Assembly: GCF_900115295.1 (NCBI RefSeq)
Contig: NZ_FOVZ01000003.1
Coordinates: 372,001 to 436,000, forward strand
Source of the DNA: Sphingomonas sp. OK281
Lineage (GTDB): Bacteria; Pseudomonadota; Alphaproteobacteria; Sphingomonadales; Sphingomonadaceae
DNA: 64,000 nt
Direction of reading: 5' to 3'
Positions 55,542-64,000 of this stretch are shown in pieces. Below the pieces are notes generated by a model. The model searched no databases and was not told the DNA's origin. It saw only the letters and a list, made by a program, of their open reading frames with translations. The position numbers and the translations under genes are program-made. Position 1 is the first letter of the stretch. Each line of letters opens with the position of its first letter.

Positions 55542-55626
55542 TGGTGCCCCTGGCCGGAATCGAACCAGCATGCCTTGCGGCAACCGATTTTGAGTCGGTC
55601 GCGTCTACCAATTTCGCCACAGGGGC
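55542..55626 (-). tRNA. tRNA-Leu (anticodon CAA)
   Basis: On the minus strand the acceptor GCCCCTG pairs with CAGGGGC, followed by the discriminator A and an encoded CCA. The anticodon arm reads CCGA-CTCAAAA-TCGG, giving anticodon CAA, which decodes UUG. A long variable arm (TTGCCGCAAGGCA) and GGTTCGATTCC in the T arm confirm a class II tRNA. Confidence 0.96.
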
Positions 55627-55692
55627 AGCGGCGGGTTGGCTAGACGAAGCTTTCGTCCGCCGCAAGCTGTCTTGATGAGGAATTGTGACCGG

Positions 55693-57201
55693 TCAGTTTC
55701 TCGGCGGTTGGCGGCGGTAGCTCAGCGCCTCGGCGATGTGGATGCGGCCGACGGTGTCGCTGCCCGCGAGATCGGCGATAGTGCGCGCGACGCGGAGGAT
55801 ACGGGTGTAGCCTCGCGCGGTCAGGCGCATCGCTTCGGCTGCTTGAGCGAGCAGCTTGCGACCGGCTTCGTCGGGCGTGGCAACGGTATCGAGCAACGCG
55901 CCGTCCGCCTCGGCGTTCGTGCGAACAGGATGGTCGCGGTAGCGTTCGGTCTGGATCGCGCGGGCGGCGGAAACGCGGGCGGAAACCTGTGCCGAGCCCT
56001 CGGTCGGTGGCGGGAGGATCAGGTCGGCGGCGCTGACCGCCTGTACGTCGATGTGTAAATCGATCCGGTCCAACAAAGGGCCGGACACCTTCGCTTGATA
56101 GTCCGCAGCGCATTTGGGGGCTCTCGCGCAGGCCAGGCTCGCGTCGCCGAGGTGACCGCACCGGCACGGGTTCATCGCAGCGATCAACTGTACGCGCGCA
56201 GGAAAGGTGACGTGCGCGTTGGCTCGGGCGACGCTGACCGTACCTGTCTCGAGCGGCTGGCGCAGCGAATCAAGGACGGCGCGCTGGAACTCCGGGAGTT
56301 CGTCGAGGAAGAGCACGCCGAGATGCGCGAGGCTGACCTCCCCCGGCTTCACCTTCAGCCCGCCCCCGGTGAGTGCTGCCATCGACGCGGAATGGTGTGG
56401 CGCTCTGAAGGGTCTCGTGCGGGTCAGGCGCCCGCCGGTCAGCGTACCAGCGACCGACTGGACCATAGATACTTCCAGCGCTTCGGCCGGGTCGAGCGGT
56501 GGCAGGATGCCTGGCAGGCACGAGGCCATCAGCGATTTTCCGGAGCCGGGTGGGCCTACCATCAGCAAATTATGCGATCCGGCGGCCGCGATCTCCAGCG
56601 CGCGCTTGGCCGTCTCCTGCCCTTTGACCTGCCGCAGGTCCGGACCGTGATCGGCGGCTTCAGCGATTCCCGGCTTGGGGGGACTGAGCAAGCCGTGGCC
56701 CTTGAAGTGGTTGAGGAGCGACAAAAGATCAGGCGCAGCGATGACCTCGATCTCGCCCGCCCATGCCGCTTCCGAGCCTTGCGCGGCGGGGCAGACAAGG
56801 CCCTTCCCCACTTCCGATGCATGCAGCGCGGCGAGCAACACGCCCGGCGACGCGGTGATCCGCGCATCCAGACCGAGCTCCCCGACTATCACGTAATCGG
56901 CGAGCGCTTCGGCATCGACCACGCCCATCGCCGCGAGCAACGCCAGCGCGATAGGAAGATCGAAATGCGATCCTTCTTTAGGGAGATCCGCAGGTGAAAG
57001 GTTCACCGCGATGCGTTTCGGCGGCAGCGACAGGCCCATCCCTGCAATCGCTCCCCGCACCCGCTCACGACTTTCGCCGACCGCTTTGTCCGCGAGGCCC
57101 ACGACGTTGAACGCAGGAAGTCCTGGAATCAGTTGGACTTGCACCTCGACCGCGCGTGCTTCCAGCCCGAGATACGCCACCGTCGCCACGATCGCCGCCA
57201 T
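55693..57201 (-). CDS. comM: YifB/ComM family Mg-chelatase-like AAA ATPase
   Basis: A 502-residue protein. The N-terminal Lon-like domain (VATVAYLGLEARAVEVQVQLIPGLP, VNLSPADLPKEGSHFDLPIALALLA) is followed by an AAA+ core with Walker A VGPPGSGKSLMA and Walker B GVLFLDELPEF. A Cys-rich MNPCRCGHLGD segment and a C-terminal Mg_chelatase_C domain with YTRILRVARTIADLAGSD complete it. ComM is a hexameric branch-migration helicase aiding natural transformation and homologous recombination. ATG at 57201 with GGGGAG; the longer frame is non-conserved. It is a single gene, minus strand. Confidence 0.92.
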   Translation of the reverse strand: MAAIVATVAYLGLEARAVEVQVQLIPGLPAFNVVGLADKAVGESRERVRGAIAGMGLSLPPKRIAVNLSPADLPKEGSHFDLPIALALLAAMGVVDAEALADYVIVGELGLDARITASPGVLLAALHASEVGKGLVCPAAQGSEAAWAGEIEVIAAPDLLSLLNHFKGHGLLSPPKPGIAEAADHGPDLRQVKGQETAKRALEIAAAGSHNLLMVGPPGSGKSLMASCLPGILPPLDPAEALEVSMVQSVAGTLTGGRLTRTRPFRAPHHSASMAALTGGGLKVKPGEVSLAHLGVLFLDELPEFQRAVLDSLRQPLETGTVSVARANAHVTFPARVQLIAAMNPCRCGHLGDASLACARAPKCAADYQAKVSGPLLDRIDLHIDVQAVSAADLILPPPTEGSAQVSARVSAARAIQTERYRDHPVRTNAEADGALLDTVATPDEAGRKLLAQAAEAMRLTARGYTRILRVARTIADLAGSDTVGRIHIAEALSYRRQPPRN

Positions 57202-57322
57202 GCCCGCTCCCCCGCGACACGACGTCACGCCTTATTCATACCCGATTTGCCATGTCTGCAAGGACGGGCGGCCTGGAAGCCTCTGGCGCCGCCGTCTTGC
57301 GAACCTAATACACCGGACCCAC

Positions 57323-57634
57323 ATGCCTCCCGTGAAAGCCGTCCGCTCCCCCTTTCTTCGCTTCGGCCAGTTGGCGCTCGGGGTGCTGTTGATCCTGAGT
57401 GCGCCGCTCCTCGCGCCGCTGCCGGGGCCTGCGGGCATCTTCCTGTTCGCGGGCGGGATGGTTCTGATCCTGCGCAACTCGCGGTGGGCGCGGCTGAAAT
57501 GGGCGCGACTGAAGCGACGCTGGCCCAAGACCGGGCATTTCGTCGATCGGATGATGCGGCGACAGAGCGCGATGCGCCGACACGAGCGGACCAAGGCTGC
57601 TAAAAGCATGCCGATTACGCGGGGTGTGAATTGA
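57323..57634 (+). CDS. Small membrane protein of the PGPGW type
   Basis: A 103-residue protein with two hydrophobic segments (residues about 14-32, LALGVLLILSAPLLAPLPGPA, and 36-50) joined by a PLPGPAGI turn, which is the pattern of the putative transmembrane PGPGW family. A strongly basic tail rich in Arg, Lys and Trp follows. Start ATG at 57323; the upstream frame overlaps comM on the other strand. It sits between comM and rpmH, and a hairpin follows its stop. The function is unknown. Confidence 0.8.
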   Translation: MPPVKAVRSPFLRFGQLALGVLLILSAPLLAPLPGPAGIFLFAGGMVLILRNSRWARLKWARLKRRWPKTGHFVDRMMRRQSAMRRHERTKAAKSMPITRGVN

Positions 57635-57671
57635 CTTCCCCGGCCCCTTTCCGTAAGCGCCCAGCCATCAA

Positions 57672-57697
57672 GGCCGTCCGCGTGGCGGCCGTTTTCT
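57672..57697 (+). terminator. Possible intrinsic terminator before rpmH
   Basis: GGCCGTC / GGCGGCC forms a 7-bp stem (with one G-U pair) followed by GTTTTCTATTT. It would end the transcript of the small membrane protein just upstream of the rpmH leader. Confidence 0.5.
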
Positions 57698-57714
57698 ATT
57701 TGATGACCTAGGGA

Positions 57715-58269
57715 ATGACCAATGAAGCGGACCTTTCAGCCGAGCAACCTGGTACGCGCACGCCGTCACGGCTTCCGCGCACGGATGGCGACGGTCGGCG
57801 GCCGGGCAGTGATCCACGCACGCCGCGCCCGCGGTCGCAAGAAGCTGTCGGCCTAACCATTCTAGACAAACGCCGCGATTTTCTCGCGGCGAATGCGGGG
57901 AAGCGCGCACCAATGCCGGGATTCGTCCTGCTCATGCGCCCCCGCGATGACGGTGACGAGACGATGCGAATCGGCTTCACCGTCACCAAGAAGATCGGCA
58001 ACGCCGTCGTCCGGAACCGCATGAAACGGCGGTTGCGGGCGTTGGCGCGCGAGCTGTTGGCGGAGCGCGGCGTTGCCGGGGCCGATCACGTGTTGATCGG
58101 GCGTAATGGCGGGGTCGAGCGGGATTACGCTTTGTTGCGGACCGAGCTCGGCAAGGCGTTTCGCAAGGTCACGCCGCAAGCTGCCGACACGTCAGCAAGT
58201 AAGGTTGCCACTCCCGCGAACACCACCACCCCGGCGAAGGCCGGGGCCCAGGTGGGAAAGCGCCCGTGA
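57715..58269 (+). CDS. rnpA: RNase P protein component, with rpmH nested in its frame
   Basis: The conserved RnpA domain begins at [13 protein letters not shown] (codon 48 of the frame) and contains the RNA-binding RNR motif [16 protein letters not shown] (95-110). RnpA is the protein subunit of RNase P, which trims tRNA 5' ends. Between ATG 57715 and the Met of APMPGF (67) the frame holds no ATG, GTG, TTG or CTG. So either translation starts at 57715, giving 184 residues with an Arg/Pro-rich 47-residue extension that reads across all of rpmH, or it starts at the ATT at 57859, giving about 136 residues. The last 15 or so residues ([14 protein letters not shown]) come from a palindromic repeat that supplies the stop codon. 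Confidence 0.9.
   Translation: MTNEADLSAEQPGTRTPSRLPRTDGDGRRPGSDPRTPRPRSQEAVGLTILDKRRDFLAANAGKRAPMPGFVLLMRPRDDGDETMRIGFTVTKKIGNAVVRNRMKRRLRALARELLAERGVAGADHVLIGRNGGVERDYALLRTELGKAFRKVTPQAADTSASKVATPANTTTPAKAGAQVGKRP
57722..57856 (+). CDS. rpmH: 50S ribosomal protein L34
   Basis: A 44-residue L34, complete: [20 protein letters not shown] followed by the conserved [23 protein letters not shown]. It is very basic, as expected for a ribosomal protein of the large subunit. The ATG at 57722 follows TAGGGAATGACCA; the GGGA ribosome binding site also fits an ATG at 57715 that opens the rnpA frame. Its whole length lies inside that frame, and its stop is two bases before the first rnpA codon with family similarity. 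Confidence 0.97.
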   Translation: MKRTFQPSNLVRARRHGFRARMATVGGRAVIHARRARGRKKLSA

Positions 58270-58330
58270 TGCAGCACCGCCCTTCGTTAGCCACGTCCCC
58301 CAACTGGGCCCCGGCCTCCGCCGGGGTGGT
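58224..58330. repeat. Palindromic repeat pair overlapping the rnpA 3' end
   Basis: The left arm ACCACCCCGGCGAAGGCCGG, then GCCCAGGTGGG; the right arm is the inverse, ending GGCCTCCGCCGGGGTGGT. The rnpA stop (58267-58269) lies in the spacer. Same family as 28189-28292 and 41963-42065. Confidence 0.88.
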
Positions 58331-58380
58331 ACCTCGGTTTGGGTGGCGCGGTGCCGAAGGGGCGATTGCCCCCCGCTCCT

Positions 58381-58437
58381 TGTTCTCCCGCGAAGGCGGG
58401 AGCCCAGTCTGGGTCCCCGCCTTCGCGGGGAAACGAT
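58381..58437. repeat. Compact palindromic element
   Basis: TGTTCTCCCGCGAAGGCGGG mirrored by CCCGCCTTCGCGGGGAAACG around CCCAGTCTGGG; intergenic copy of the element found inside the acyl-CoA ligase gene. Confidence 0.88.
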
Positions 58438-58465
58438 TTTGCGGCAATCGGGCGGCGGCCACATC

Positions 58466-58714
58466 ATGCTAGCCCGCCTCCTCATCCTCCTCGCCCGCGG
58501 CTGGCAACTCGGCCCCTCGCTCGTCCTGCCGTCGAGTTGCCGCTACGATCCTTCGTGTTCAGCCTATGCAATCGAGGCCGTTGGGCGCTATGGCGCGCTA
58601 AAGGGGGGCTGGTTGGCGGCGAAGCGTATCGCGCGTTGCCATCCGTGGGGCGGGTATGGACCCGACCCAGTCCCAGAGCTGAAGCCTGAGAAATTGAAAG
58701 ACGCCGCCCTGTGA
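58466..58714 (+). CDS. yidD: Membrane protein insertion efficiency factor YidD
   Basis: An 82-residue protein with an amphipathic N-terminus ([15 protein letters not shown]) and the family core [38 protein letters not shown], including three of the conserved cysteines. YidD associates with the inner membrane and assists YidC. In the usual order rpmH-rnpA-yidD-yidC it is here separated from rnpA by two palindromic repeats. Its stop overlaps the yidC GTG start (GTGA). Confidence 0.95.
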   Translation: MLARLLILLARGWQLGPSLVLPSSCRYDPSCSAYAIEAVGRYGALKGGWLAAKRIARCHPWGGYGPDPVPELKPEKLKDAAL

Positions 58715-60420
58715 AAGACGACAAGCAGAATTTCGTGCTGTTCGCGGTGATCGCGGCGCTGATCCTGTTCGGATGGCCGCTGATCCAGGGCAAGTTCTTC
58801 CCGACCGCGAATCCCCCGGTCACGAAGATCGAAGGCGGCAAGACGAAAGCCATCGCCAACCCCGCCGCCGATCCGGCCGCGGATGGTGCCGCCGCGATCG
58901 GCGATCGCAATGCCGTGATCGCGAGCACTCCGCGTATCCGCATCGAGACCCCCCGCGTGTCGGGTTCGATCAACCTGAAGGGCGCGCGGATCGACGATCT
59001 CGTGCTCAAGGGCTATGACGAGACCGTCGCGAAGAACTCGCCGCCGATCCGCCTGCTCTCGCCCGCCGGTGCGCCCGACGCGTATTTCGCAAGCTTCGGC
59101 TGGCGTGCGCAGGGCCTGACCCCGCCCGCCGCCGACGCGGTCTGGACGCCTTCCGGCGCAACCACGCTGACGCCGACCACGCCGGTCACGCTCGACGCCA
59201 CCAACGCAACCGGACAACGCTTCCGCATCCAGATCGCGGTCGACCAGGACTATATGTTCACGGTCCGCCAGACCGTCCTGAACGCCGGTACCGCGCCCGT
59301 CCCCGTCGCGACCTACGGCCTCGTCAACCGCGTCGGGATCTCGAAGGATCCGTCGTCGATGACGATCCATGTCGGGCCGATGTCGGTCGACAATGGCGGC
59401 GCGCATTACCGTCCCAACTACAAGGATATCGATGCCGCCGCGCAGAAGTTCACGACGACCGGCGGCTGGCTCGGCTTCACCGACAAATACTGGCTGACCG
59501 CGATCATCCCGGACCAGGGCCAGGCGTTCGACGGTCAGTTCCGCGCCGGTGCCAACAAGGCCTATCAGGCCGATTACGCGCTTAAGCCGAAGCAGGTCGC
59601 ACCGGGCCAGGCGATCACGCAGGTCTCACGCTTCTTCGCCGGCGCCAAGGAAGTCCGCCTGCTCGACCGCTACACCGATCAGGCCGGCGGCGTCGCCAAG
59701 CTCGATTACGCGATCGACTGGGGCTGGTTCCGGATCGTCGAGAAGCCGATCTTCTATTATCTCGACTGGCTGTTCCGCGTGATCGGCAACTTCGGCGTCG
59801 CGATCATCCTGCTGACGGTCACGATCCGCGGCCTGCTGTTCCCGATCGCGCAGCGCCAGTTCAAGTCGATGGCGGCGATGCGCGCGGTCCAGCCCAAGGC
59901 GAAGCTGCTCCAGGAAAAGCACAAGGACGACAAGGTCCGCCTGCAGCAGGAGACGATGGCGCTGTACAAGGCCGAGGGCGTCAATCCGCTCGCTGGCTGC
60001 GCACCGACGTTGCTCCAGATCCCGATCATGTATGCGCTCTACAAGGTGCTGATGCTCACGATCGAGATGCGTCACCAGCCATTCGTCGCGTGGATCAAGG
60101 ATCTCTCCGCGCCCGATCCGCTGACGCCGCTCAACCTGTTCGGCCTGCTCGCCTTCACGCCGCCGCACATGATCGCGATCGGTGTCGTGCCGATCATCCT
60201 TGGCATCAGCATGTACTTCCAGTTCAAGCTGAACCCGACGCCGATGGACGACACGCAGAAGCAGGTCTTCGCGCTGCTGCCATGGGTGCTGATGTTCGTG
60301 ATGGCGCCGTTCGCGGTCGGCCTCCAGGTGTACTGGATCACGTCGAACTGCCTGACGATCATCCAGCAGAAGCTGTTGTACGCCCGCCATCCGGGCCTGA
60401 AAGTGCCGGTGACCAAGTGA
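58711..60420 (+). CDS. yidC: Membrane protein insertase YidC
   Basis: A 569-residue inner-membrane insertase. The N-terminal signal anchor (residues 8-25, [18 protein letters not shown]) is followed by the large periplasmic beta-sandwich domain (about residues 60-340). The conserved core has [26 protein letters not shown] with the central Arg in the hydrophilic groove, the coiled C1 loop ([41 protein letters not shown]) and the last helices ending [16 protein letters not shown]. It inserts proteins with or without SecYEG. Start GTG overlaps yidD; the stop overlaps the yihA GTG. Confidence 0.96.
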   Translation: MKDDKQNFVLFAVIAALILFGWPLIQGKFFPTANPPVTKIEGGKTKAIANPAADPAADGAAAIGDRNAVIASTPRIRIETPRVSGSINLKGARIDDLVLKGYDETVAKNSPPIRLLSPAGAPDAYFASFGWRAQGLTPPAADAVWTPSGATTLTPTTPVTLDATNATGQRFRIQIAVDQDYMFTVRQTVLNAGTAPVPVATYGLVNRVGISKDPSSMTIHVGPMSVDNGGAHYRPNYKDIDAAAQKFTTTGGWLGFTDKYWLTAIIPDQGQAFDGQFRAGANKAYQADYALKPKQVAPGQAITQVSRFFAGAKEVRLLDRYTDQAGGVAKLDYAIDWGWFRIVEKPIFYYLDWLFRVIGNFGVAIILLTVTIRGLLFPIAQRQFKSMAAMRAVQPKAKLLQEKHKDDKVRLQQETMALYKAEGVNPLAGCAPTLLQIPIMYALYKVLMLTIEMRHQPFVAWIKDLSAPDPLTPLNLFGLLAFTPPHMIAIGVVPIILGISMYFQFKLNPTPMDDTQKQVFALLPWVLMFVMAPFAVGLQVYWITSNCLTIIQQKLLYARHPGLKVPVTK

Positions 60421-61097
60421 ACGAGCCATCGAACCTCGGCCCTGACCTTGAGCAGACCGACGCACCGTTCACGCCCGAGATGCTGGAGCATGCGCGCAAA
60501 CTGTTCGCCGGGCATGTCGGCTTCCTGAAGTCGGCGCCGACGCTCGAATTCCTGCCCGATGCGTCGGTGCCGGAAGTGGCGTTCGCCGGACGCTCGAACG
60601 TCGGCAAGTCGTCGTTGTTGAACGCGCTCACCGGGCGCAACTCGATGGCGCGCACGTCGAACACGCCGGGCCGGACGCAGGAGCTGAACTTCTTCGACGT
60701 CGGCGCGCCGCTCGCGTTCCGGCTGGTCGACATGCCCGGCTACGGGTTTGCTAAGGCACCCAAGGACGTCGTCAAGAAATGGCGCTTCCTGATCAACGAC
60801 TTCCTGCGCGGGCGTGACGTGTTGAAGCGTGCGCTCGTGCTGATCGACTCGCGCCACGGCATCAAGGACGTCGACCGCGAGATCCTCGAGATGCTCGACA
60901 AGGCCGCCGTCAGCTACCGCATGGTCCTGACCAAGGCGGACAAGATCAAGGCGTCCGAGCTGGTCGACGTTACCGAACGCACCGCGATCGAGGCTCGCAA
61001 GCGTCCGGCCGCACATCCCGACATCCTCGTCACGTCGAGCGAATATGGCATGGGTATCCCGGAACTTCGCGCAGCAGTGGTCGAAGCGGTCAGCTAG
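60417..61097 (+). CDS. yihA: Ribosome biogenesis GTPase YihA/YsxC (EngB)
   Basis: A 226-residue small GTPase needed for large-subunit assembly. G1 is [18 protein letters not shown]2 is in [16 protein letters not shown]3 is [12 protein letters not shown]4 is LTKADKI and G5 near VTSSEYG. The N-terminal 45 residues are family-variable. The GTG start overlaps the yidC stop by 4 bp (GTGA), so the two are coupled. Four genes from yidD to yihA appear to be one translational unit. Confidence 0.95.
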   Translation: MNEPSNLGPDLEQTDAPFTPEMLEHARKLFAGHVGFLKSAPTLEFLPDASVPEVAFAGRSNVGKSSLLNALTGRNSMARTSNTPGRTQELNFFDVGAPLAFRLVDMPGYGFAKAPKDVVKKWRFLINDFLRGRDVLKRALVLIDSRHGIKDVDREILEMLDKAAVSYRMVLTKADKIKASELVDVTERTAIEARKRPAAHPDILVTSSEYGMGIPELRAAVVEAVS

Positions 61098-61272
61098 GCG
61101 GCGGCCGATCGACCCATCCGCGCCCGAGGATAATCGGGCAAATCCCGGGCCCCGCGGCGAGGCTGCAGACGGCGACCGGCATAGACGTAACGAGATCGAA
61201 CCAACCTTACGTTTCAAGGCTGACATTATTCGTCAAACTTCGTAGCTTTCCCGCAACGGGGGAGAATGCGTG

Positions 61273-62721
61273 ATGCGTAAGCGTTTTGGGACGACACTGG
61301 CACTGGCCGCCATGCTGGCAGGCTGTGGCGGCGGGGACGGCGGCGGGTCGAGCACGATCGGGGGCGGGTCCGCCACCACGCCGACCCCGACGCCCGCGCC
61401 GACGGCGACCGCCGGATGCTCGCTTCGCGAACGCCAGGATTGGGCCGCAGCACAGCTTCGCGAATGGTATTTGTTCCCCGAAACGCTCCCGACCTCGATC
61501 AACGCGGCGTCCTACACGACGGTCGACGACTATATCGACGCTCTGACGGCGACCGCGCGGGCACAGCGCAAGGATAGGTTCTTCACCTATCTGACGTCGA
61601 TCAAGGAAGAGACCGCCTATTATAGTTCGGGTTCGAGTGCGGGGTTCGGAATCCGATTCGCACTTGATCAGACCGGCCAGCGACTATTCTCCGCGGAGTC
61701 GTTCGAGGGGGCCCCCGCGCTCGCTGCCGGGATCGACCGGGGTACGGAAATTCTGGCGATCGGCACGACGGCGGACAACCTGCGGACCGTCAGCGCGATC
61801 GTCACCGCCGAAGGAACCGCGGGACTGACGACTGCGCTCGGTCCCGACACGACGGGAACGGCCCGCGTGTTCCGGGTGTCCGACGCCGCCGGCACGCGCA
61901 ACGTGACGGTCGCAAAGACCGACTTCACCCTGCTGCCGGTTTCGACCCGCTACGGTGCGAAGATCATCGACGATAGCGGCCAGCGCGTCGGCTACATCAA
62001 TCTGCGGACGTTCATTTCGACGGCCGAGCCCGCCCTGAAGGCTGCGTTCGCGGATTTCCGCGCGAAGGGCATAACCAATGTCATCGTCGACCTGCGCTAC
62101 AATGGCGGCGGGCTGGTCGCGACGGCGGAGTATCTCGGCGATCTGCTCGGCGCTGGGCGATCCACGTCGGACGTGTTCGACTACACGACCTTCCGTCCGG
62201 AAAAGGCATCGAACAACGGCACGCGCTTCTTCGCGCCACAACCCGAATCGATTGCGCCAACCCGGATCGCCTTCATCGGTACCGGCGGTACGGCCTCGGC
62301 AAGCGAACTGGTGATCAACGCGTTCACACCGTATCTCCACGCCAATGCCGCGCTGATCGGGACGAACACCTATGGCAAGCCCGTCGGCCAGATCGCGCTC
62401 GACAAGCCGGCTTGCGACGATCGCCTCCGCGTGATCGCGTTCGCAACGCAGAACTCGGCACGCAACGGCAATTATTTCGATGGCTTGGCGACGACCGTCG
62501 AGGCAACCTGTCGAGCCTCGGACGATATCGGCTTCCCGCTGGGCGACTCGCGTGAAGCGTCGACGCGGCGGGCGCTCGACTTCCTGGCGGGGCGCAGTTG
62601 CTCGCCGATCACCAGCGATGCGAGCGCCCAGTCCGCCCGTACCACGACGAACACGCGCCAGGACCTGCTGATCTCCACCGCGCCCACGATCGCGCAACGG
62701 ATGGTCCCCGGTTCGTTCTAG
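61273..62721 (+). CDS. S41 family peptidase lipoprotein
   Basis: A 482-residue C-terminal-processing-type serine protease. The lipoprotein signal MRKRFGTTLALAAMLAGCG has the lipobox LAGC, followed by a Gly/Ser/Thr/Pro linker. A helical N-part and a PDZ-like domain (about residues 110-200, AGFGIRFAL..) precede the S41 core, with VGYINLRTFISTAEPALKAAF, IVDLRYNGGG, the nucleophile region GTGGTASASELV and the Lys of TYGKPVGQ, giving a Ser/Lys dyad. Four cysteines near the end may form disulfides in the periplasm. Start ATG at 61273; GTG three bases earlier is also possible. Confidence 0.9.
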   Translation: MRKRFGTTLALAAMLAGCGGGDGGGSSTIGGGSATTPTPTPAPTATAGCSLRERQDWAAAQLREWYLFPETLPTSINAASYTTVDDYIDALTATARAQRKDRFFTYLTSIKEETAYYSSGSSAGFGIRFALDQTGQRLFSAESFEGAPALAAGIDRGTEILAIGTTADNLRTVSAIVTAEGTAGLTTALGPDTTGTARVFRVSDAAGTRNVTVAKTDFTLLPVSTRYGAKIIDDSGQRVGYINLRTFISTAEPALKAAFADFRAKGITNVIVDLRYNGGGLVATAEYLGDLLGAGRSTSDVFDYTTFRPEKASNNGTRFFAPQPESIAPTRIAFIGTGGTASASELVINAFTPYLHANAALIGTNTYGKPVGQIALDKPACDDRLRVIAFATQNSARNGNYFDGLATTVEATCRASDDIGFPLGDSREASTRRALDFLAGRSCSPITSDASAQSARTTTNTRQDLLISTAPTIAQRMVPGSF

Positions 62722-62868
62722 GACCAGGACGGGGGAACGATGACATTGGTGAACGGACACCGAACCGATCGTCGGACGATCAAGGTTCGATGCCGTTCAG
62801 CCCAGCGAAAGCTGATCCAGCCGACGGACATCGCGTGACCCTCTAAATGTGATACTCTCGCGCTGCCC

Positions 62869-63894
62869 ATGATTGACGTATCGATTACAGCCACTCGGCC
62901 TGCTGCAACCATCCACCGTGGCATATCGGCTGCCAGCGCGAACGTGCCCGATTACGGATGGTGGATCGGCGGGGGCATGATCCTGAGCATGGCCGCGCTT
63001 GCGGTCATGATGCATGTCGCGGGCCTGGTGATCGATCCGTCGGATGCGGACAATCTGCCATTCTACGTCAGTGGCGTCGTCCTGCTGGCGCTACGCTTCG
63101 GTCTGCGCGATCGACCATGGCGCTATGCCCGTGCGGTCGCGGACTGCGCGGAATATTACGGCGTCTTCACCGTCCTCGCGCTGATGGGCGCGGTTGCCAG
63201 CTACCCGATCGCGGCATTGACGCACGGCTTCCACGATGCCGCGCTGCAACGCATCGACGCGCTGCTCCGGTTCGACTGGCTCGCCTGGTACCGGCTGGTC
63301 GCCGCGACGCCCCTCCTGCAAGCGCTCGGCCTGGCGGCGTATCGGAGCATCTACCTGACGCCCGCGATCCTGTTCGCGACCTTCGCCTTCACCGGCGACC
63401 GGGTGGCGGCCCACCGCTTTCTCGCAACGTTCTGGCTGACGGCGGTGGGGACACTGATCCTGTATACGTTCATGCCCGCGGTCGGCCCGTTCTCGTACCT
63501 CTGGCATGGCCCGATCGTCTACATGCCGGAGAGCGAGCTGTGGCAGCCGGGGCTCATTCCCGCGCTTCGGTCGCACAGCGAACGCATCGTCGATCTCGGG
63601 CATCTGCGCGGCATCGTGTCGGCGCCGAGCTTTCATGCCGCTGCGGCGACGATCTATATCCAGGCGGCATGGCGCCTGCCACGGCTGCGCTGGCCGGTAC
63701 TTGCGGTGAATACGGCGATGCTGCTCTCCACCCCGGTCGAGGGGACGCATTACCTGATCGACATCATTCTGGGCACGGCAGTCGCGCTGGCAGCGATCGC
63801 GGCGCTTCACCGGATCATGCCGCGCACCACCGGACCGCAGGCCGACACGGCAATCGGCATCACCGGCGTTGCCGCGACGCACCTCCCCCGCTAG
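62869..63894 (+). CDS. PAP2-superfamily phosphatase/transferase, membrane-bound
   Basis: A 341-residue polytopic protein with about six or seven hydrophobic segments. The PAP2 motifs are partial: PSFHAAAATIYIQAAW in place of PSxH and STPVEGTHYLIDIILG with the final His and Asp (HYLxD), as in PAP2_3/inositolphosphorylceramide-synthase-like proteins. The first motif (KxxxxxxRP) is not evident. Such enzymes dephosphorylate or transfer lipid head groups; in sphingomonads, which make sphingolipids, a role in lipid head-group chemistry is conceivable (inference). Confidence 0.85.
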   Translation: MIDVSITATRPAATIHRGISAASANVPDYGWWIGGGMILSMAALAVMMHVAGLVIDPSDADNLPFYVSGVVLLALRFGLRDRPWRYARAVADCAEYYGVFTVLALMGAVASYPIAALTHGFHDAALQRIDALLRFDWLAWYRLVAATPLLQALGLAAYRSIYLTPAILFATFAFTGDRVAAHRFLATFWLTAVGTLILYTFMPAVGPFSYLWHGPIVYMPESELWQPGLIPALRSHSERIVDLGHLRGIVSAPSFHAAAATIYIQAAWRLPRLRWPVLAVNTAMLLSTPVEGTHYLIDIILGTAVALAAIAALHRIMPRTTGPQADTAIGITGVAATHLPR

Positions 63895-63904
63895 TTCACG
63901 CAGC

Positions 63905-64000
63905 ATGAAACTGATCATCGGCAACAAGGCCTATTCCTCCTGGTCGCTGCGCGGCTGGCTCGCGTGCAAGCAGTCCGGGCTCCCGTTCGAGGAGGTCGTC
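63905..64000 (+). CDS. Glutathione S-transferase, N-terminal fragment at window edge
   Basis: The first 32 residues of an open frame running off the window. MKLIIGNKAYSSWSLRGWLA is the glutathione-binding start of the YfcF/maleylacetoacetate-isomerase-like GST group, with Ser residues where the catalytic Ser is expected. It begins 10 bases after the PAP2 gene stop. Nothing further can be said without downstream sequence. Confidence 0.8.
   Translation, partial: MKLIIGNKAYSSWSLRGWLACKQSGLPFEEVV

Overview
This window is a high-GC chromosomal segment of an alphaproteobacterium, almost certainly Sphingomonas or a close sphingomonad. The evidence is the protein sequences themselves (DUF4170, CarA/CarB, RnpA, RpoD with an acidic insert, a cell wall hydrolase, YciB), dense short-overlap operons with many GTG/TTG starts, and many short palindromic intergenic repeats. 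Most of it is housekeeping chromosome, with small accessory pieces woven in.

Layout. 1-6.1 kb: partial DUF885 lipoprotein, alpha/beta hydrolase, ftsB-eno, and a run of small DUF883/holin-like/DUF3618 membrane proteins. 6.5-13 kb (minus strand): carA, an unrecognised overlapping ORF, carB, greA and a rhomboid protease. 13.1-17.9 kb (plus): yqeY-like gene, DUF559 endonuclease, dnaG, rpoD, closed by a strong terminator. 18.3-19.4 kb: an AT-richer two-gene island (KilA-N + DUF3223). 19.5-26.1 kb: an RluE-like pseudouridine synthase, then the classic ffh-rpsP-rimM-trmD-rplS cluster (minus), interrupted by a plus-strand thioredoxin-reductase-like gene. 26.5-31.4 kb: a GGDEF/EAL protein, mtaB-ftsY and yciB. 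31.5-46 kb: superoxide dismutase and a catabolic region (three SDRs, a Zn-alcohol dehydrogenase, an ACAD, an ACAD10-type kinase-like protein, a double-TetR regulator, MFS, two GSTs, an acyl-CoA ligase and a thioesterase) that looks like acyl-CoA or xenobiotic metabolism. 46-55.5 kb: EF-hand protein, two-component system, MHS transporter, M3 peptidase, Crp/Fnr regulator with an FNR-like box, YcgG and DUF1989 proteins, cell wall hydrolase, tRNA-Leu(CAA). 55.7-64 kb: comM, the rpmH-rnpA-yidD-yidC-yihA cluster, an S41 peptidase, a PAP2 phosphatase and a partial GST.

Three themes deserve attention. (1) Palindromic repeat elements occur throughout and have entered coding sequences in frame: about 50 residues in CarA, about 20 in the acyl-CoA ligase, and the C-terminus of RnpA. 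A DUF559 endonuclease gene is itself bounded by inverted copies of the same palindrome family that sits in CarA, suggesting an endonuclease-bearing parent unit and small derivatives. (2) rpmH lies entirely inside an rnpA reading frame that has no canonical start between the ATG 7 nt before rpmH and a methionine deep inside the conserved domain. This resembles the nested arrangement known from Thermus, unless an ATT start is used. (3) Small accessory genes are inserted in core operons (between carA and carB; after rpoD; between rimM and trmD).

All functional calls come from reading the sequence and family motifs. No database search was run.
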